Source: JAEUIT01 sp044220875
Lineage (GTDB): Bacteria; Planctomycetota; Phycisphaerae; Phycisphaerales; SM1A02
Assembly: GCA_044220875.1 (NCBI GenBank)
Contig: JBGAQH010000004.1
Location: forward strand, 1-64,000
DNA length: 64,000 bases
Direction of reading: 5' to 3'
In this document: positions 16,688 through 24,392 of the stretch, in pieces
Numbering within the stretch: the stretch's first letter is position 1
Layout of the letters: each line of letters opens with the position of its first letter
Made by a program: the position numbers and the translations under genes
The notes under the pieces: generated by a model
What the model saw: the letters and a program-made list of their open reading frames with translations, nothing else
Told to the model about the DNA's origin: nothing
The model's database searches: none

Positions 16688-18529
16688 TCAGCCGCGGCCG
16701 AACTGGCGCTCGAGATCGCGAATCGTGATCCGCAGGCTCGTCGGCCGGCCGTGCGGGCAGTTCGTCGATCGCTCGACCCGCTCGCGCCACGCGAGGAGGT
16801 CGCGAAGCTCCTCGAGCGAGAGGCGGTCGCCGGCCTTGATCGCAGCCTTGCACGCCATCATGTCGAGCGTCCCGGCGAGCGCCGACTCCGCCTGTCCGCG
16901 GGCCCCCTCCTCGGCGGACTTGGCTAACAGTTCGCGCACGAAGGGGGCGACCTCGACGCCGCGCTCGATGAGGAAGCTCGGGAAGGCGTGCACCGCGACC
17001 GAGCGCGGGCCGGCCTGGGCCAGCTCGAGCCCGATGCGCTCGCACAGCGCCTCGATCTCGCCCATCGCCTCCATCTCGGCGCCGGTGACCTCGAGCACCG
17101 TCGGAAGGAGGAGCCGCTGCCTCTCGAGCGGCCCGCGCTGCACCCGCTCGAGCAGTCGCTCGAACATGACCCGCTCGTGGAGGGCGTGCTGGTCGACGAT
17201 GAGCATCCCCTGCTCGTCCTGGGTGACGACAAAGGTGTCATGGACCTGGAGAATCTCGACCGCACGGACCGGCGTGGGGAGCGTGAGCGACTCGGCCGCT
17301 CCGTCGGGCCGTCCATCGGCCGGCGCGACCGAGGTTCCGGCGAACGGCGGGAGCGGTCCCAGGCGTTCGGCGATCTCGCGATAGATGAGTGGCGTGGATG
17401 CCCGCGTCGCAGCGCTCTCCCAGGTGCCCGCCGACATCGCCGTGAACGCGACCCCCTTCGGCTCGGCGCCGGCGAAGGGAACCGCCGATCCCGCCGACGG
17501 GCCGGCGGGAAGATCGAATGCGGGCACGAGATCGGCGGCACGCAGGGCCCGACGCACCGCCCGCATCACCGCCTGATGCACCGTCGACGGCTGGCGGAAG
17601 CGCACCTCGGTCTTGGCCGGGTGCACGTTGACGTCCACCTCGCGCGGATCCATCTCGAGAAAGAGCACGGCCAGCGGCGAGCGACTCGGTTCGATCAGGC
17701 CGCGATAGGCCTCGCGCATGGCGTGCAGAATCGCACGGTCCATGATCGGCCGGCCATTGAGGTGGATGCGCACGTGCCGGGCGTTGGGCTTGGCCAGCTC
17801 GGGGAGGCCGATGAGCCCCCAGACGGTGATGCCGCCGTCGGTCGTGTCGGCGGTCAGGAGCCTCTGCTCGAGTTCGCGGCCGACGACGTCCAGCGAGCGG
17901 CGCTTCGGGTCCTCGGTCGCCGGGAGATCGAGCACCGTGCGGGTGTCCGCGCGGAGCAGGAAGGCGACCTGCGGGTGGGACAGCGCCAGGCTCTCGACGA
18001 CGTCGGCGACCTTTCCTCCCTCGGTGGCCTCGGACTTGAGGAACTTCCGTCGGGCGGGCGTATTGAAGAAGAGCGTTCGAACCGTCACCGTCGTGCCCGG
18101 CGGGCCCGATGCAGGCCGCGGTCCGGTGATCGCGTCGCCTTCCGCCAAAAGCTCCGCGGCGGCGTCGGCGGCGCCGGGCCGGGAGAGGATCGAGAGGCGC
18201 GAGACCGAGGCGATCGAGGCCAGCGCCTCCCCTCGGAATCCCATCGTCCCGATCGCGATCAGATCCTCCGGGCGGGCAATCTTGCTCGTGGCATGCGGCG
18301 CAACCGCCAGCGGCAGCTCCTCGGACGGGATGCCTCCGCCGTTGTCGGTGACGCGGATCAGTTCCCGTCCGCCCCCCTCGATCGTCACCTCGATCCGCCG
18401 CGAGCCGGCGTCAATCGCATTCTCGACCAGCTCCTTCACGACGCTCGCCGGGCGCTCCACCACCTCGCCGGCGGCGATCTGGTTGATGAGGAGCGGCGGC
18501 AGCACGCGGATGGGCATCGTCGCCGCCAT
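16688..18529 (-). CDS. mutL: DNA mismatch repair protein MutL (endonuclease type)
   Basis: A 613-residue MutL. The N-terminal GHKL ATPase has N-A-I-D-A-G-S, D-N-G-G-G-I and G-F-R-G-E-A-L-A-S-I. After a variable linker the C-terminal domain carries the nicking-endonuclease metal motif D-Q-H-A-x2-E-x4-E (D-Q-H-A-L-H-E-R-V-M-F-E), plus A-C-K-A-A-I-K-A-G and C-P-H-G-R-P-T. The latent-endonuclease type is found in bacteria without MutH and nicks the mismatch-containing strand. The start at 18529 fits the family N terminus (I-R-V-L-P-P-L-L-I-N-Q-I-A-A-G-E-V-V); 18517 is possible. A TTA leucine codon lies near 16925. Confidence 0.97.
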   Translation of the reverse strand: MAATMPIRVLPPLLINQIAAGEVVERPASVVKELVENAIDAGSRRIEVTIEGGGRELIRVTDNGGGIPSEELPLAVAPHATSKIARPEDLIAIGTMGFRGEALASIASVSRLSILSRPGAADAAAELLAEGDAITGPRPASGPPGTTVTVRTLFFNTPARRKFLKSEATEGGKVADVVESLALSHPQVAFLLRADTRTVLDLPATEDPKRRSLDVVGRELEQRLLTADTTDGGITVWGLIGLPELAKPNARHVRIHLNGRPIMDRAILHAMREAYRGLIEPSRSPLAVLFLEMDPREVDVNVHPAKTEVRFRQPSTVHQAVMRAVRRALRAADLVPAFDLPAGPSAGSAVPFAGAEPKGVAFTAMSAGTWESAATRASTPLIYREIAERLGPLPPFAGTSVAPADGRPDGAAESLTLPTPVRAVEILQVHDTFVVTQDEQGMLIVDQHALHERVMFERLLERVQRGPLERQRLLLPTVLEVTGAEMEAMGEIEALCERIGLELAQAGPRSVAVHAFPSFLIERGVEVAPFVRELLAKSAEEGARGQAESALAGTLDMMACKAAIKAGDRLSLEELRDLLAWRERVERSTNCPHGRPTSLRITIRDLERQFGRG

Positions 18530-18621
18530 GCTATCGCCTCGATCCCCGGCGGCGCGACATGCACACGGGACATTCACAGAGCGGCGGTACGATCTCTCCC
18601 ACAGGAATGAGGACGCCACGG

Positions 18622-19449
18622 ATGGCTGGACCGCGCCCGACGCCAGCACATGCACCGATCCCGGCCGCCGAAACGCCCGGCGAGGCCGTCATCGTCGGCG
18701 ATGTCCACGGCTGCGGCGAGGAACTCCGCGAGCTTCTCCACGACCTCGACCGGGCGGCGGGGCCGACCTGGATCATCCTCATCGGCGACCTCTTCACCAA
18801 GGGGCCGGCGCCGCACGAGGTCGTGCGCGAGATCCTCCAGCGCCGGATGCGCGGCCAGCGCGTCTCGCTCGTCTGCGGCAACCACGACCAGCGGATGCTC
18901 CTGGCCCTGGTGCAGGTCGAGGCCGGCCTCGATCCCGATCGCCTGCCTCGCACCGAGCGCGAGACCTGGCAGATCCTCCACAAGCGCCGGGCGATCCGCG
19001 AGGCGACCGAACTGTTAGTCGAGTGCAACGAGACGATCGAGCTGCGCGGCGGGACCGCGGAGCGCCCGTGGACCGCCGTCCACGGAGGCATCGAGCCGCG
19101 ACTCGGCCTCGCCCGGACCCCGGACCAGCTCAAGATCCACATCAAGTCCGAGCGCGACGAGGACGAGCACTGGTGGGAGCGCTACCGCGGCGACGACGGT
19201 CTCATCGTCGTCGGCCACAAGCCGCTCCGTGCCCCGATGGTCCTCCGCCGCAGGGACGGCACGCCGATCGTCGTGAACCTCGACACCGGCTGCGTCTACG
19301 GCAACACGCTCACGGCGTACCTTCCCGGCGCCGATCGACTCATCAGCGTGCCGTCGCGGCAGCACCGCACCGACAAGTTCCGCGCCCTGCGCGAGGCCGA
19401 CGCGACCGGCTCGACGCGCCATGTCGCCCGCGAGCCGATTCGGCGGTGA
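18622..19449 (+). CDS. Calcineurin-like metallophosphoesterase (PP/ApaH/PrpE type)
   Basis: A 275-residue protein with the phosphoesterase metal motifs G-D-V-H-G-C, G-D-L-F-T-K-G-P, G-N-H-D, then H-G-G and the closing G-H-K-P. This arrangement is that of the PPP-like symmetrical bis(5'-nucleosyl)-tetraphosphatase and PrpE group; the substrate (dinucleoside polyphosphate or phosphoprotein) cannot be read. The start at 18622 is chosen because GAGGA lies 8 bases upstream; 18607 is in frame and also possible. It is divergent from mutL across about 90 bases. It contains one of the unusual TTA codons (19015). Confidence 0.87.
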   Translation: MAGPRPTPAHAPIPAAETPGEAVIVGDVHGCGEELRELLHDLDRAAGPTWIILIGDLFTKGPAPHEVVREILQRRMRGQRVSLVCGNHDQRMLLALVQVEAGLDPDRLPRTERETWQILHKRRAIREATELLVECNETIELRGGTAERPWTAVHGGIEPRLGLARTPDQLKIHIKSERDEDEHWWERYRGDDGLIVVGHKPLRAPMVLRRRDGTPIVVNLDTGCVYGNTLTAYLPGADRLISVPSRQHRTDKFRALREADATGSTRHVAREPIRR

Positions 19450-19486
19450 GTCGCGCCCCCGGCTGCTCGCCCGATTGCGCGCCCCG

Positions 19487-20248
19487 TTAGGCCGACGGCG
19501 GCGGGCGCAGGATCTCGGCGGTCACGAACGCTGAGCGGACCCGCGTCGGATCGGCCATGGTCGCCCGCACCGCCGCGACCGTCGAAACGCCCATCGCCGC
19601 GGCCTGGGCATTCGTCGTCGCATTCTTGCCGGCCACGGCCGCGTCGCTGGCGGCCCGCTCGGCGACCTTCGCCGCGGTCTTGCTCGCGGCGGCGCTCGAA
19701 GCCTTCGCAAAGCGGGCATTCTTGGCGGCGACGGTGCCGCGCGTTCCGCGCTGCAGGCTCAGGTCGCGACGGGCCTGCCGGCTCGCGGCGCGTTCGGCGG
19801 CGCGCTTCGCGTTGTCGATGTCGCGCTGGCTCGGACCGCGCTGGCTGCGGGGAATCGTCGGCTGCGGGGCGCGGACGACGGGCGCGGGCAGGCGCGGCGG
19901 CGTCGGCGGCGGCATCTGCCGCGTCATCGGCTGGGGCGCCCGAACCGTCTGCTCCGCGCGCGGGGGCGGCGGCGGCGGCGATCGGCTCGGCGCCTGCACC
20001 GGCGATTGGCTCTGGGCGGTCTGCGTCTTCGGCGGTCGGCTCTGCTGCGAGGGCGGGCGGCCGGCATCGTCGTCGAAGATGTCGTAGAGATCGCTCTCCT
20101 CGTCCTCGTCTTCCGTCGCGACGCCTCCGCGCTGCCAGCCCTGTTCCTCGCGCTTGCGCTTCTCGTCGAGCTGCTTCTTCTTCGCGTAAAGGCCCCCGAT
20201 GACGTTCGAGAGCACCACGATGAGTCCGATGATGAGTTCGATCTTCAT
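19487..20248 (-). CDS. Membrane-anchored protein with Pro/Gln-rich and Ala-rich tail, unknown function
   Basis: A 253-residue protein: one N-terminal transmembrane helix (about residues 3-21), a short charged segment (K-K-K-Q-L-D-E-K-R-K-R-E-E), an acidic patch (D-E-D-E-E-S-D), a long Pro/Gln/Arg-rich disordered region, then an Ala/Arg-rich helical tail. No enzymatic domain is visible. It probably faces the cytoplasm with its tail. It is located 63 bases upstream of the btuD-like gene's stop codon side, with the same strand orientation, so it is downstream of the importer operon; a link is not shown. Confidence 0.7.
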   Translation of the reverse strand: MKIELIIGLIVVLSNVIGGLYAKKKQLDEKRKREEQGWQRGGVATEDEDEESDLYDIFDDDAGRPPSQQSRPPKTQTAQSQSPVQAPSRSPPPPPPRAEQTVRAPQPMTRQMPPPTPPRLPAPVVRAPQPTIPRSQRGPSQRDIDNAKRAAERAASRQARRDLSLQRGTRGTVAAKNARFAKASSAAASKTAAKVAERAASDAAVAGKNATTNAQAAAMGVSTVAAVRATMADPTRVRSAFVTAEILRPPPSA

Positions 20249-20311
20249 GCGTGGGGCCCTTCGGCTCGGCCACGATAGCCGTTGCGGACCGGCGGGGCCA
20301 GCGTTCCGGCG

Positions 20312-21097
20312 TTAGGCGCGACCAAGCACCGCCGCGGGAATCCCGTCGGCGTCGAGCCGGAAGGCAACGCCGAAGTGCCGTTCGAGGAGGTCGGGACGCA
20401 GCACCTCCGCCGCTGGGCCGTCCGCAGCCATGCGGCCATCGGCAAGGAGCCACACGCGATCGGCCAACCGCGCGGCGAGCCCGAGATCGTGCACGACCAC
20501 CGCGGCGGCACCGCCGCCGACGACATGGGCCCGGATGAGCCGAAGGGCCCGGTCGGTCTCGGCCAAGTCCATCGCCGCGAAGGGCTCGTCGAGAAGGAGT
20601 GCGCCGGTCGGTTCGACCTGGGCCCACGCCCGGGCCAACGCCACGCGCTGCTGCTGGCCGACGGAGAGCTCGTGATAGGCCCGCGCCGCAATGGCCTCGA
20701 GGCCGAACGCGCCGATCGCGCCGTCGATGCGGCGGGCGTCCTCGACAAGGGCGTATCGCCCCAATTCGATCGTCTCCCGCACGCTGAATCGAACGCTCAG
20801 CGCCGGTCGCTGGGCAACATAGGCGACCCGTTTGGCCCGCTCGCGGGCGCTCCAGGACGACGGCGGTCGCCCATCCCAGGTGACCCCTCCCTCCGTCGGC
20901 CGGAGGATGCCGCCGATCGAACGAAGAAGCGTCGTCTTCCCCGCGGCATTGCGCCCGACGACGGCAACGGTCGTCCCGCGCTCAAGCGTGGCGGTGATCT
21001 CCCGGATCGCCATGCGGTCACCGAGCCGAACGGAGAGCCGCTCGGCGCGCACCGCGCCCGCGGTCGCCGACTGCACCGGTTCGGGTGATCCGCTCAT
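20312..21097 (-). CDS. btuD: ABC importer ATP-binding protein (BtuD/FecE family)
   Basis: A 261-residue ATPase with Walker A G-R-N-A-A-G-K-T-T, signature L-S-V-G-Q-Q-Q-R-V-A-L-A-R-A, Walker B A-L-L-L-D-E-P-F-A-A-M-D and a switch His (V-V-V-H-D-L-G). It is the family of B12, siderophore and heme importers. The start at 21097 overlaps the permease stop (ATGA). The gene order binding protein, permease, ATPase with 4-bp overlaps marks one operon. The substrate is inferred from the B12 riboswitch 6 kb away; an iron-chelate substrate is the main alternative. Confidence 0.82.
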   Translation of the reverse strand: MSGSPEPVQSATAGAVRAERLSVRLGDRMAIREITATLERGTTVAVVGRNAAGKTTLLRSIGGILRPTEGGVTWDGRPPSSWSARERAKRVAYVAQRPALSVRFSVRETIELGRYALVEDARRIDGAIGAFGLEAIAARAYHELSVGQQQRVALARAWAQVEPTGALLLDEPFAAMDLAETDRALRLIRAHVVGGGAAAVVVHDLGLAARLADRVWLLADGRMAADGPAAEVLRPDLLERHFGVAFRLDADGIPAAVLGRA

Positions 21098-22110
21098 GGC
21101 CGACGACCTCCTGCGCCGTGGGCATCGGCGGCGTCGTGGAGGATGGGCGCCCGCCGCAGGAGCAGCAGGAACACCGGGCCGCCCACCAAGGCGGTCAGCA
21201 CACCGACGGGAAGCCGGCCGCCGCCGACCTCGACCATCTGGCGCGCGGCGTCGGCGAAGAGGACGAGCGACGCTCCGGCCAGCGCGGAGCCGAGCGCCAG
21301 CGTCGAGTGCCGGGGTCCGACCATCAGCCGTGCGGCATGCGGTGCGACGAGTCCGACGAAGGCAATGGGCCCGGCAAGGGCGACGGTCGCGGCGGAGAGG
21401 ACGCCGGCGGCGACGAACAGCGTGATCCGCAGCGCTCCGAGTCGAACGCCGACGCTGATCGCCTCGTCGTCGGAGAGACTCGCGGCGTCTAGCGTGCGTC
21501 CGATGGCGATCGCGAGTCCGGCGCCCAGCGCCGCCACCGCGCTCACCGCCAGCAGCAGCCCCTGGGGCGGCGCTTCGGGAATGCGGCCCATCATCCAGAG
21601 GACGAAGTCGCCGCGCAGCCCGGCCGGGACGAGCGACTGCAGCGCCGAGGTTCCCGCGGCCGCCATCGAGCCGACGATCACGCCGGCCAGCACGAGGCCG
21701 AGGGGATCGACGACGCCTCGGCGCGACCCGATGCGCCAGACGAGCGCCAGGGCCACGAGGCTGCCGGCGATCGCGCAGAGCGACGGTCCCGCGACGCCGA
21801 ACCGTCCCCCAACCGACAGGCCGAATCGCCAGGAGAGATAGAGCGCCAGCATGTAGCCGAAGCCGGCGCCGCTCGAGAGCCCGAGGACGAAGGGCGAGGC
21901 TAACGGATTGCGCAGCAGGACCTGCAGGAAGAGCCCGGCGATGGCTAACGCGACGCCCACCGCCGTCGCCGCGAGCCCGCTGTCGAGGCGATAGCGCTCG
22001 ACCGCCTCGGCCGGCTCGCCGAATCCGGTGCTGCCCGCGAGATAGCGGATCGCCAGCGCCGCGGTGAAGGCGGCGAGAAGGACGAACAGGCCGACGCCGC
22101 GCCGGTTCAT
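21094..22110 (-). CDS. btuC: ABC importer permease (BtuC/FecCD family)
   Basis: A 338-residue polytopic membrane protein, about ten hydrophobic segments. Family landmarks are the early N-P-L-A-S-P-x-x-L-G-L-S-S-G-A-G segment and the later coupling region G-P-I-A-F-V-G-L-V-A-P-H-A-A-R. It forms the channel for a type II importer with the adjacent ATPase and binding lipoprotein, overlapping both by 4 bases. It contains two TTA leucine codons in the context GTTAGC, rare in this GC-rich sequence. Confidence 0.85.
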   Translation of the reverse strand: MNRRGVGLFVLLAAFTAALAIRYLAGSTGFGEPAEAVERYRLDSGLAATAVGVALAIAGLFLQVLLRNPLASPFVLGLSSGAGFGYMLALYLSWRFGLSVGGRFGVAGPSLCAIAGSLVALALVWRIGSRRGVVDPLGLVLAGVIVGSMAAAGTSALQSLVPAGLRGDFVLWMMGRIPEAPPQGLLLAVSAVAALGAGLAIAIGRTLDAASLSDDEAISVGVRLGALRITLFVAAGVLSAATVALAGPIAFVGLVAPHAARLMVGPRHSTLALGSALAGASLVLFADAARQMVEVGGGRLPVGVLTALVGGPVFLLLLRRAPILHDAADAHGAGGRRP

Positions 22111-23120
22111 CGCGCGTCCGCTCCGTCGGTCGGCGCCCAGCGCTCGAGGAGCGCCCGAAGCTGGGCGACGACCAGCGGCGCCCGCGTCGAGGGCAGCATG
22201 ACGAAGGGGCTGACGAAGACCTCCACCCGACCGAACCGCACCGCCGCCGTGGCCCCGGTCAGGAGTGGGCGCAGCAACGCCGCCCGATCCTCGTCGGCGG
22301 GGGCAATCTCGCGCAGGACGCAGATGGCGTCGGGATTCAGGTGGACGATGTCCTCGAGGGAGAGCTCCGGATATCCGGGCGCGGTGATCGCGTTGGCGCC
22401 GCCGGCCGCGACAAGCATCTCGCTGACGAACGTGTCGGCGCCCGCCGCGGTCGGCGGATCGTTCCCGACGAGGAGCAGCGTGCGCAGGGGTTTCGCGGTC
22501 AGCCGGGCCGGCGCGGCGCTCAGGGCCCGGATCGCGCGGCCCTTCTCCTCGCAGCGGGCGGCAAGGTCGGTGAGCGCCGGCGAGGGCGGCATGTGCAGGC
22601 CGGCGGCGAATCCGCTGAGGAATGCGTCAACATCGGCGAGACGGTCGAGCCCCTGCTCGATCAGCACCCAATGATGCTCCGCCGCGAGCCGCTCGACCTC
22701 GGGGTCCGTGCCGCTGGCCGCGGGCTGGATGACGATGTGCGTCGGGGCAACGTCGATGAGCCGCTCATAGTCGACGTCGAGCAGCGAACCCACGATCGGC
22801 ACGATCTCGGGAACGCTGTCGCAGAATGGGGTGCGGCCGACGATCCGGTCGCCGAGTCCCAGATCGACGAGCATCTGGGTCATCGCGGGACTCAGTGACA
22901 CGAAGCGCACCCTCGCGAGCGCCGACTCCTCGGGGGCCGGCGCGGCCACCGCCTCCGCCGTGCCGACCGCCGCTGGCGTCGAAGGCGGCCCGGCCCGGTC
23001 GCATCCCGGCACAAGAATCGCCCCGAGAAGCGCCCCGAAGAGCGCAATCGTGCCCGCGGCGCCACGCGGACGCTGGCGTCGGATGGGCTGGAGGGGCACG
23101 TGGCGGGACACGAGTGGCAT
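22107..23120 (-). CDS. btuF: Substrate-binding lipoprotein of a B12-type ABC importer
   Basis: A 337-residue protein. A lipobox (A-I-L-V-P-G-C-D near residue 39) predicts a lipoprotein. The helical-backbone type III binding fold begins with R-F-V-S-L-S-P-A-M-T-Q-M-L-V-D-L-G-L-G, followed by I-V-G-R-T-P-F-C-D and I-V-G-S-L-L-D-V-D-Y-E-R, matching BtuF-like proteins. It heads the btuF-btuC-btuD unit. I looked for, and did not find, a second cobalamin riboswitch in the 187 bases between this start and the divergent gene. Substrate assignment to cobamides is by fold plus the nearby riboswitch; iron-siderophore binding is possible. Confidence 0.83.
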   Translation of the reverse strand: MPLVSRHVPLQPIRRQRPRGAAGTIALFGALLGAILVPGCDRAGPPSTPAAVGTAEAVAAPAPEESALARVRFVSLSPAMTQMLVDLGLGDRIVGRTPFCDSVPEIVPIVGSLLDVDYERLIDVAPTHIVIQPAASGTDPEVERLAAEHHWVLIEQGLDRLADVDAFLSGFAAGLHMPPSPALTDLAARCEEKGRAIRALSAAPARLTAKPLRTLLLVGNDPPTAAGADTFVSEMLVAAGGANAITAPGYPELSLEDIVHLNPDAICVLREIAPADEDRAALLRPLLTGATAAVRFGRVEVFVSPFVMLPSTRAPLVVAQLRALLERWAPTDGADAR

Positions 23121-23306
23121 GGTACGGGAGAGGCAGCGCGGCCTCTTCCCGGACCAGATCGCCGGCGCCTCCCCGGCGCGCTGTCCGAGCTCGGCCGATG
23201 TCGCCCGAGCTCACCCCATTCGGGCCGATCGGCGCGAGTCGAGCACTCGCCCCTCGACCGGCGCCGGGCGACCGCTACACTCGTTTCCCGTCTCGGCCTC
23301 CGTCGC

Positions 23307-23897
23307 ATGTCGATCCTCTCCTCCATCCGCCGCTATCTCCCCTCGCCGCCCGGCTCCAATCGCCGTCGGTTCGAGGAGCTCGCCGAGGAGTTGCGGCAGG
23401 TCCGCCAGGAGACACGCAAGGCCCAGGACCGGATCGCGGACGCCATCGTGCCGCTGGCCCGCGTCTCGGAGCACTTCCCGCTCCTCCGCCGGGAGCTGGA
23501 CGACTTCGTGCAGGGGCTCTCCGTCACGCTGCGTCAGGCGAGCGACCGCATCCGCGAAGTGGACGAGCGGCTCGACGAGCTGATGGAGCAGACCCGCACC
23601 CAGTCCGATGCCCTGGGCATGCTCCAGACGAACCTGATGCAGCCCGAGGGGGAGAATCTTCCTGTGGGAGTGGCGACAAGCCGCCGCGAGGGGGCGTCCA
23701 CCGCCGAGCAGTTCGAGTCGCTCCGCAGCGCGGTCGATCGGCTCGCCGTCGCGACGACCCGCACCGAGACGCTCCTCGAGGAGATGCTCGACCGACCGCA
23801 GGAGAAGCGCGACCTCACGACCTGGTACCTGGCCCTGCTGGCCTTCGGCTTCGCCTCGCTCGGCATTGCGCTGGCGACGATGGCGTACCTGCGGTGA
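23307..23897 (+). CDS. Coiled-coil protein with C-terminal membrane anchor, unknown function
   Basis: A 196-residue product, Arg/Glu/Gln-rich heptads from about residue 18 to 150 (two coiled-coil blocks separated by a Gly-rich turn), then a single transmembrane helix (W-Y-L-A-L-L-A-F-G-F-A-S-L-G) at the very end. This tail-anchored arrangement suggests a cytoplasmic coiled coil tethered to the membrane. No family recognised. It is divergent from btuF. Confidence 0.75.
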   Translation: MSILSSIRRYLPSPPGSNRRRFEELAEELRQVRQETRKAQDRIADAIVPLARVSEHFPLLRRELDDFVQGLSVTLRQASDRIREVDERLDELMEQTRTQSDALGMLQTNLMQPEGENLPVGVATSRREGASTAEQFESLRSAVDRLAVATTRTETLLEEMLDRPQEKRDLTTWYLALLAFGFASLGIALATMAYLR

Positions 23898-23927
23898 GGC
23901 CGCGCGGCCTCGACGGCTGTCGTCGCG

Positions 23928-24392
23928 TTAGGTGAGCCGCTTGACGAAGTTCCGCGAGAGCTTGGTCATCTCGAAGCCGAGCGCCGGATAGAAGAGCCCC
24001 GCCTCGACCCGCTGGGCGTTCGAGCGAAGCTGGAGCGTCGCGATCCCGCGCCGGCGCGTCTCCGCTTCGGCCCACGCGACCAGGGCCCGTCCCGCGCCGC
24101 AGCGCCGCGCGCCGGCGCCGACGACGAGGCCGACGACCTCGGCGACCGGGCCCGCGAGGATCGACTCGCGGAACTCGAGGGCGAGCCAGCCGACGACCTC
24201 CTCGCGGCCGGCGCCGTCGGCCGCGGGGGTGATGCAGGCCAGCGCCAGCGACCGGTCGGGATCGCCCGCGATCGAGCGGATCCGCTCGCGCGCGACCGCC
24301 GGCGCCTGCGGATAGCCGAGTTCGCCGGCCAGCCCCGCGACCCGCGCCGCATCGTCGGGACCGGCGGCGCGGATCCGCACCGCGGCGCTCAT
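23928..24392 (-). CDS. GNAT-family N-acetyltransferase
   Basis: A 154-residue protein with GNAT topology: V-R-I-R-A-A-G-P-D-D-A start, acceptor-strand V-V-G-W-L-A-L-E-F-R, and the acetyl-CoA motif A as V-V-G-L-V-V-G-A-G-A-R-R-C-G-A-G-R-A-L. The C terminus (F-Y-P-A-L-G-F-E) is also typical. The substrate is unknown. The ATG at 24392 overlaps the exporter stop by 4 bases, making it the last gene of the groES-like/aroA/exporter run. Confidence 0.88.
   Translation of the reverse strand: MSAAVRIRAAGPDDAARVAGLAGELGYPQAPAVARERIRSIAGDPDRSLALACITPAADGAGREEVVGWLALEFRESILAGPVAEVVGLVVGAGARRCGAGRALVAWAEAETRRRGIATLQLRSNAQRVEAGLFYPALGFEMTKLSRNFVKRLT

Noticed and set aside
16988..18610. Long open frame opposite mutL (540 codons)
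   Set aside because: Shadow of a GC-rich gene: Arg-rich, no motifs, and mutL on the other strand is certain. The same applies to other long antisense frames, such as those opposite 3432-4811 and 39318-41111.
23121..23306. Second cobalamin riboswitch in front of the btuF-like gene
   Set aside because: Neither the GGTGAAA core nor a B12 box is present in the region on the minus strand.
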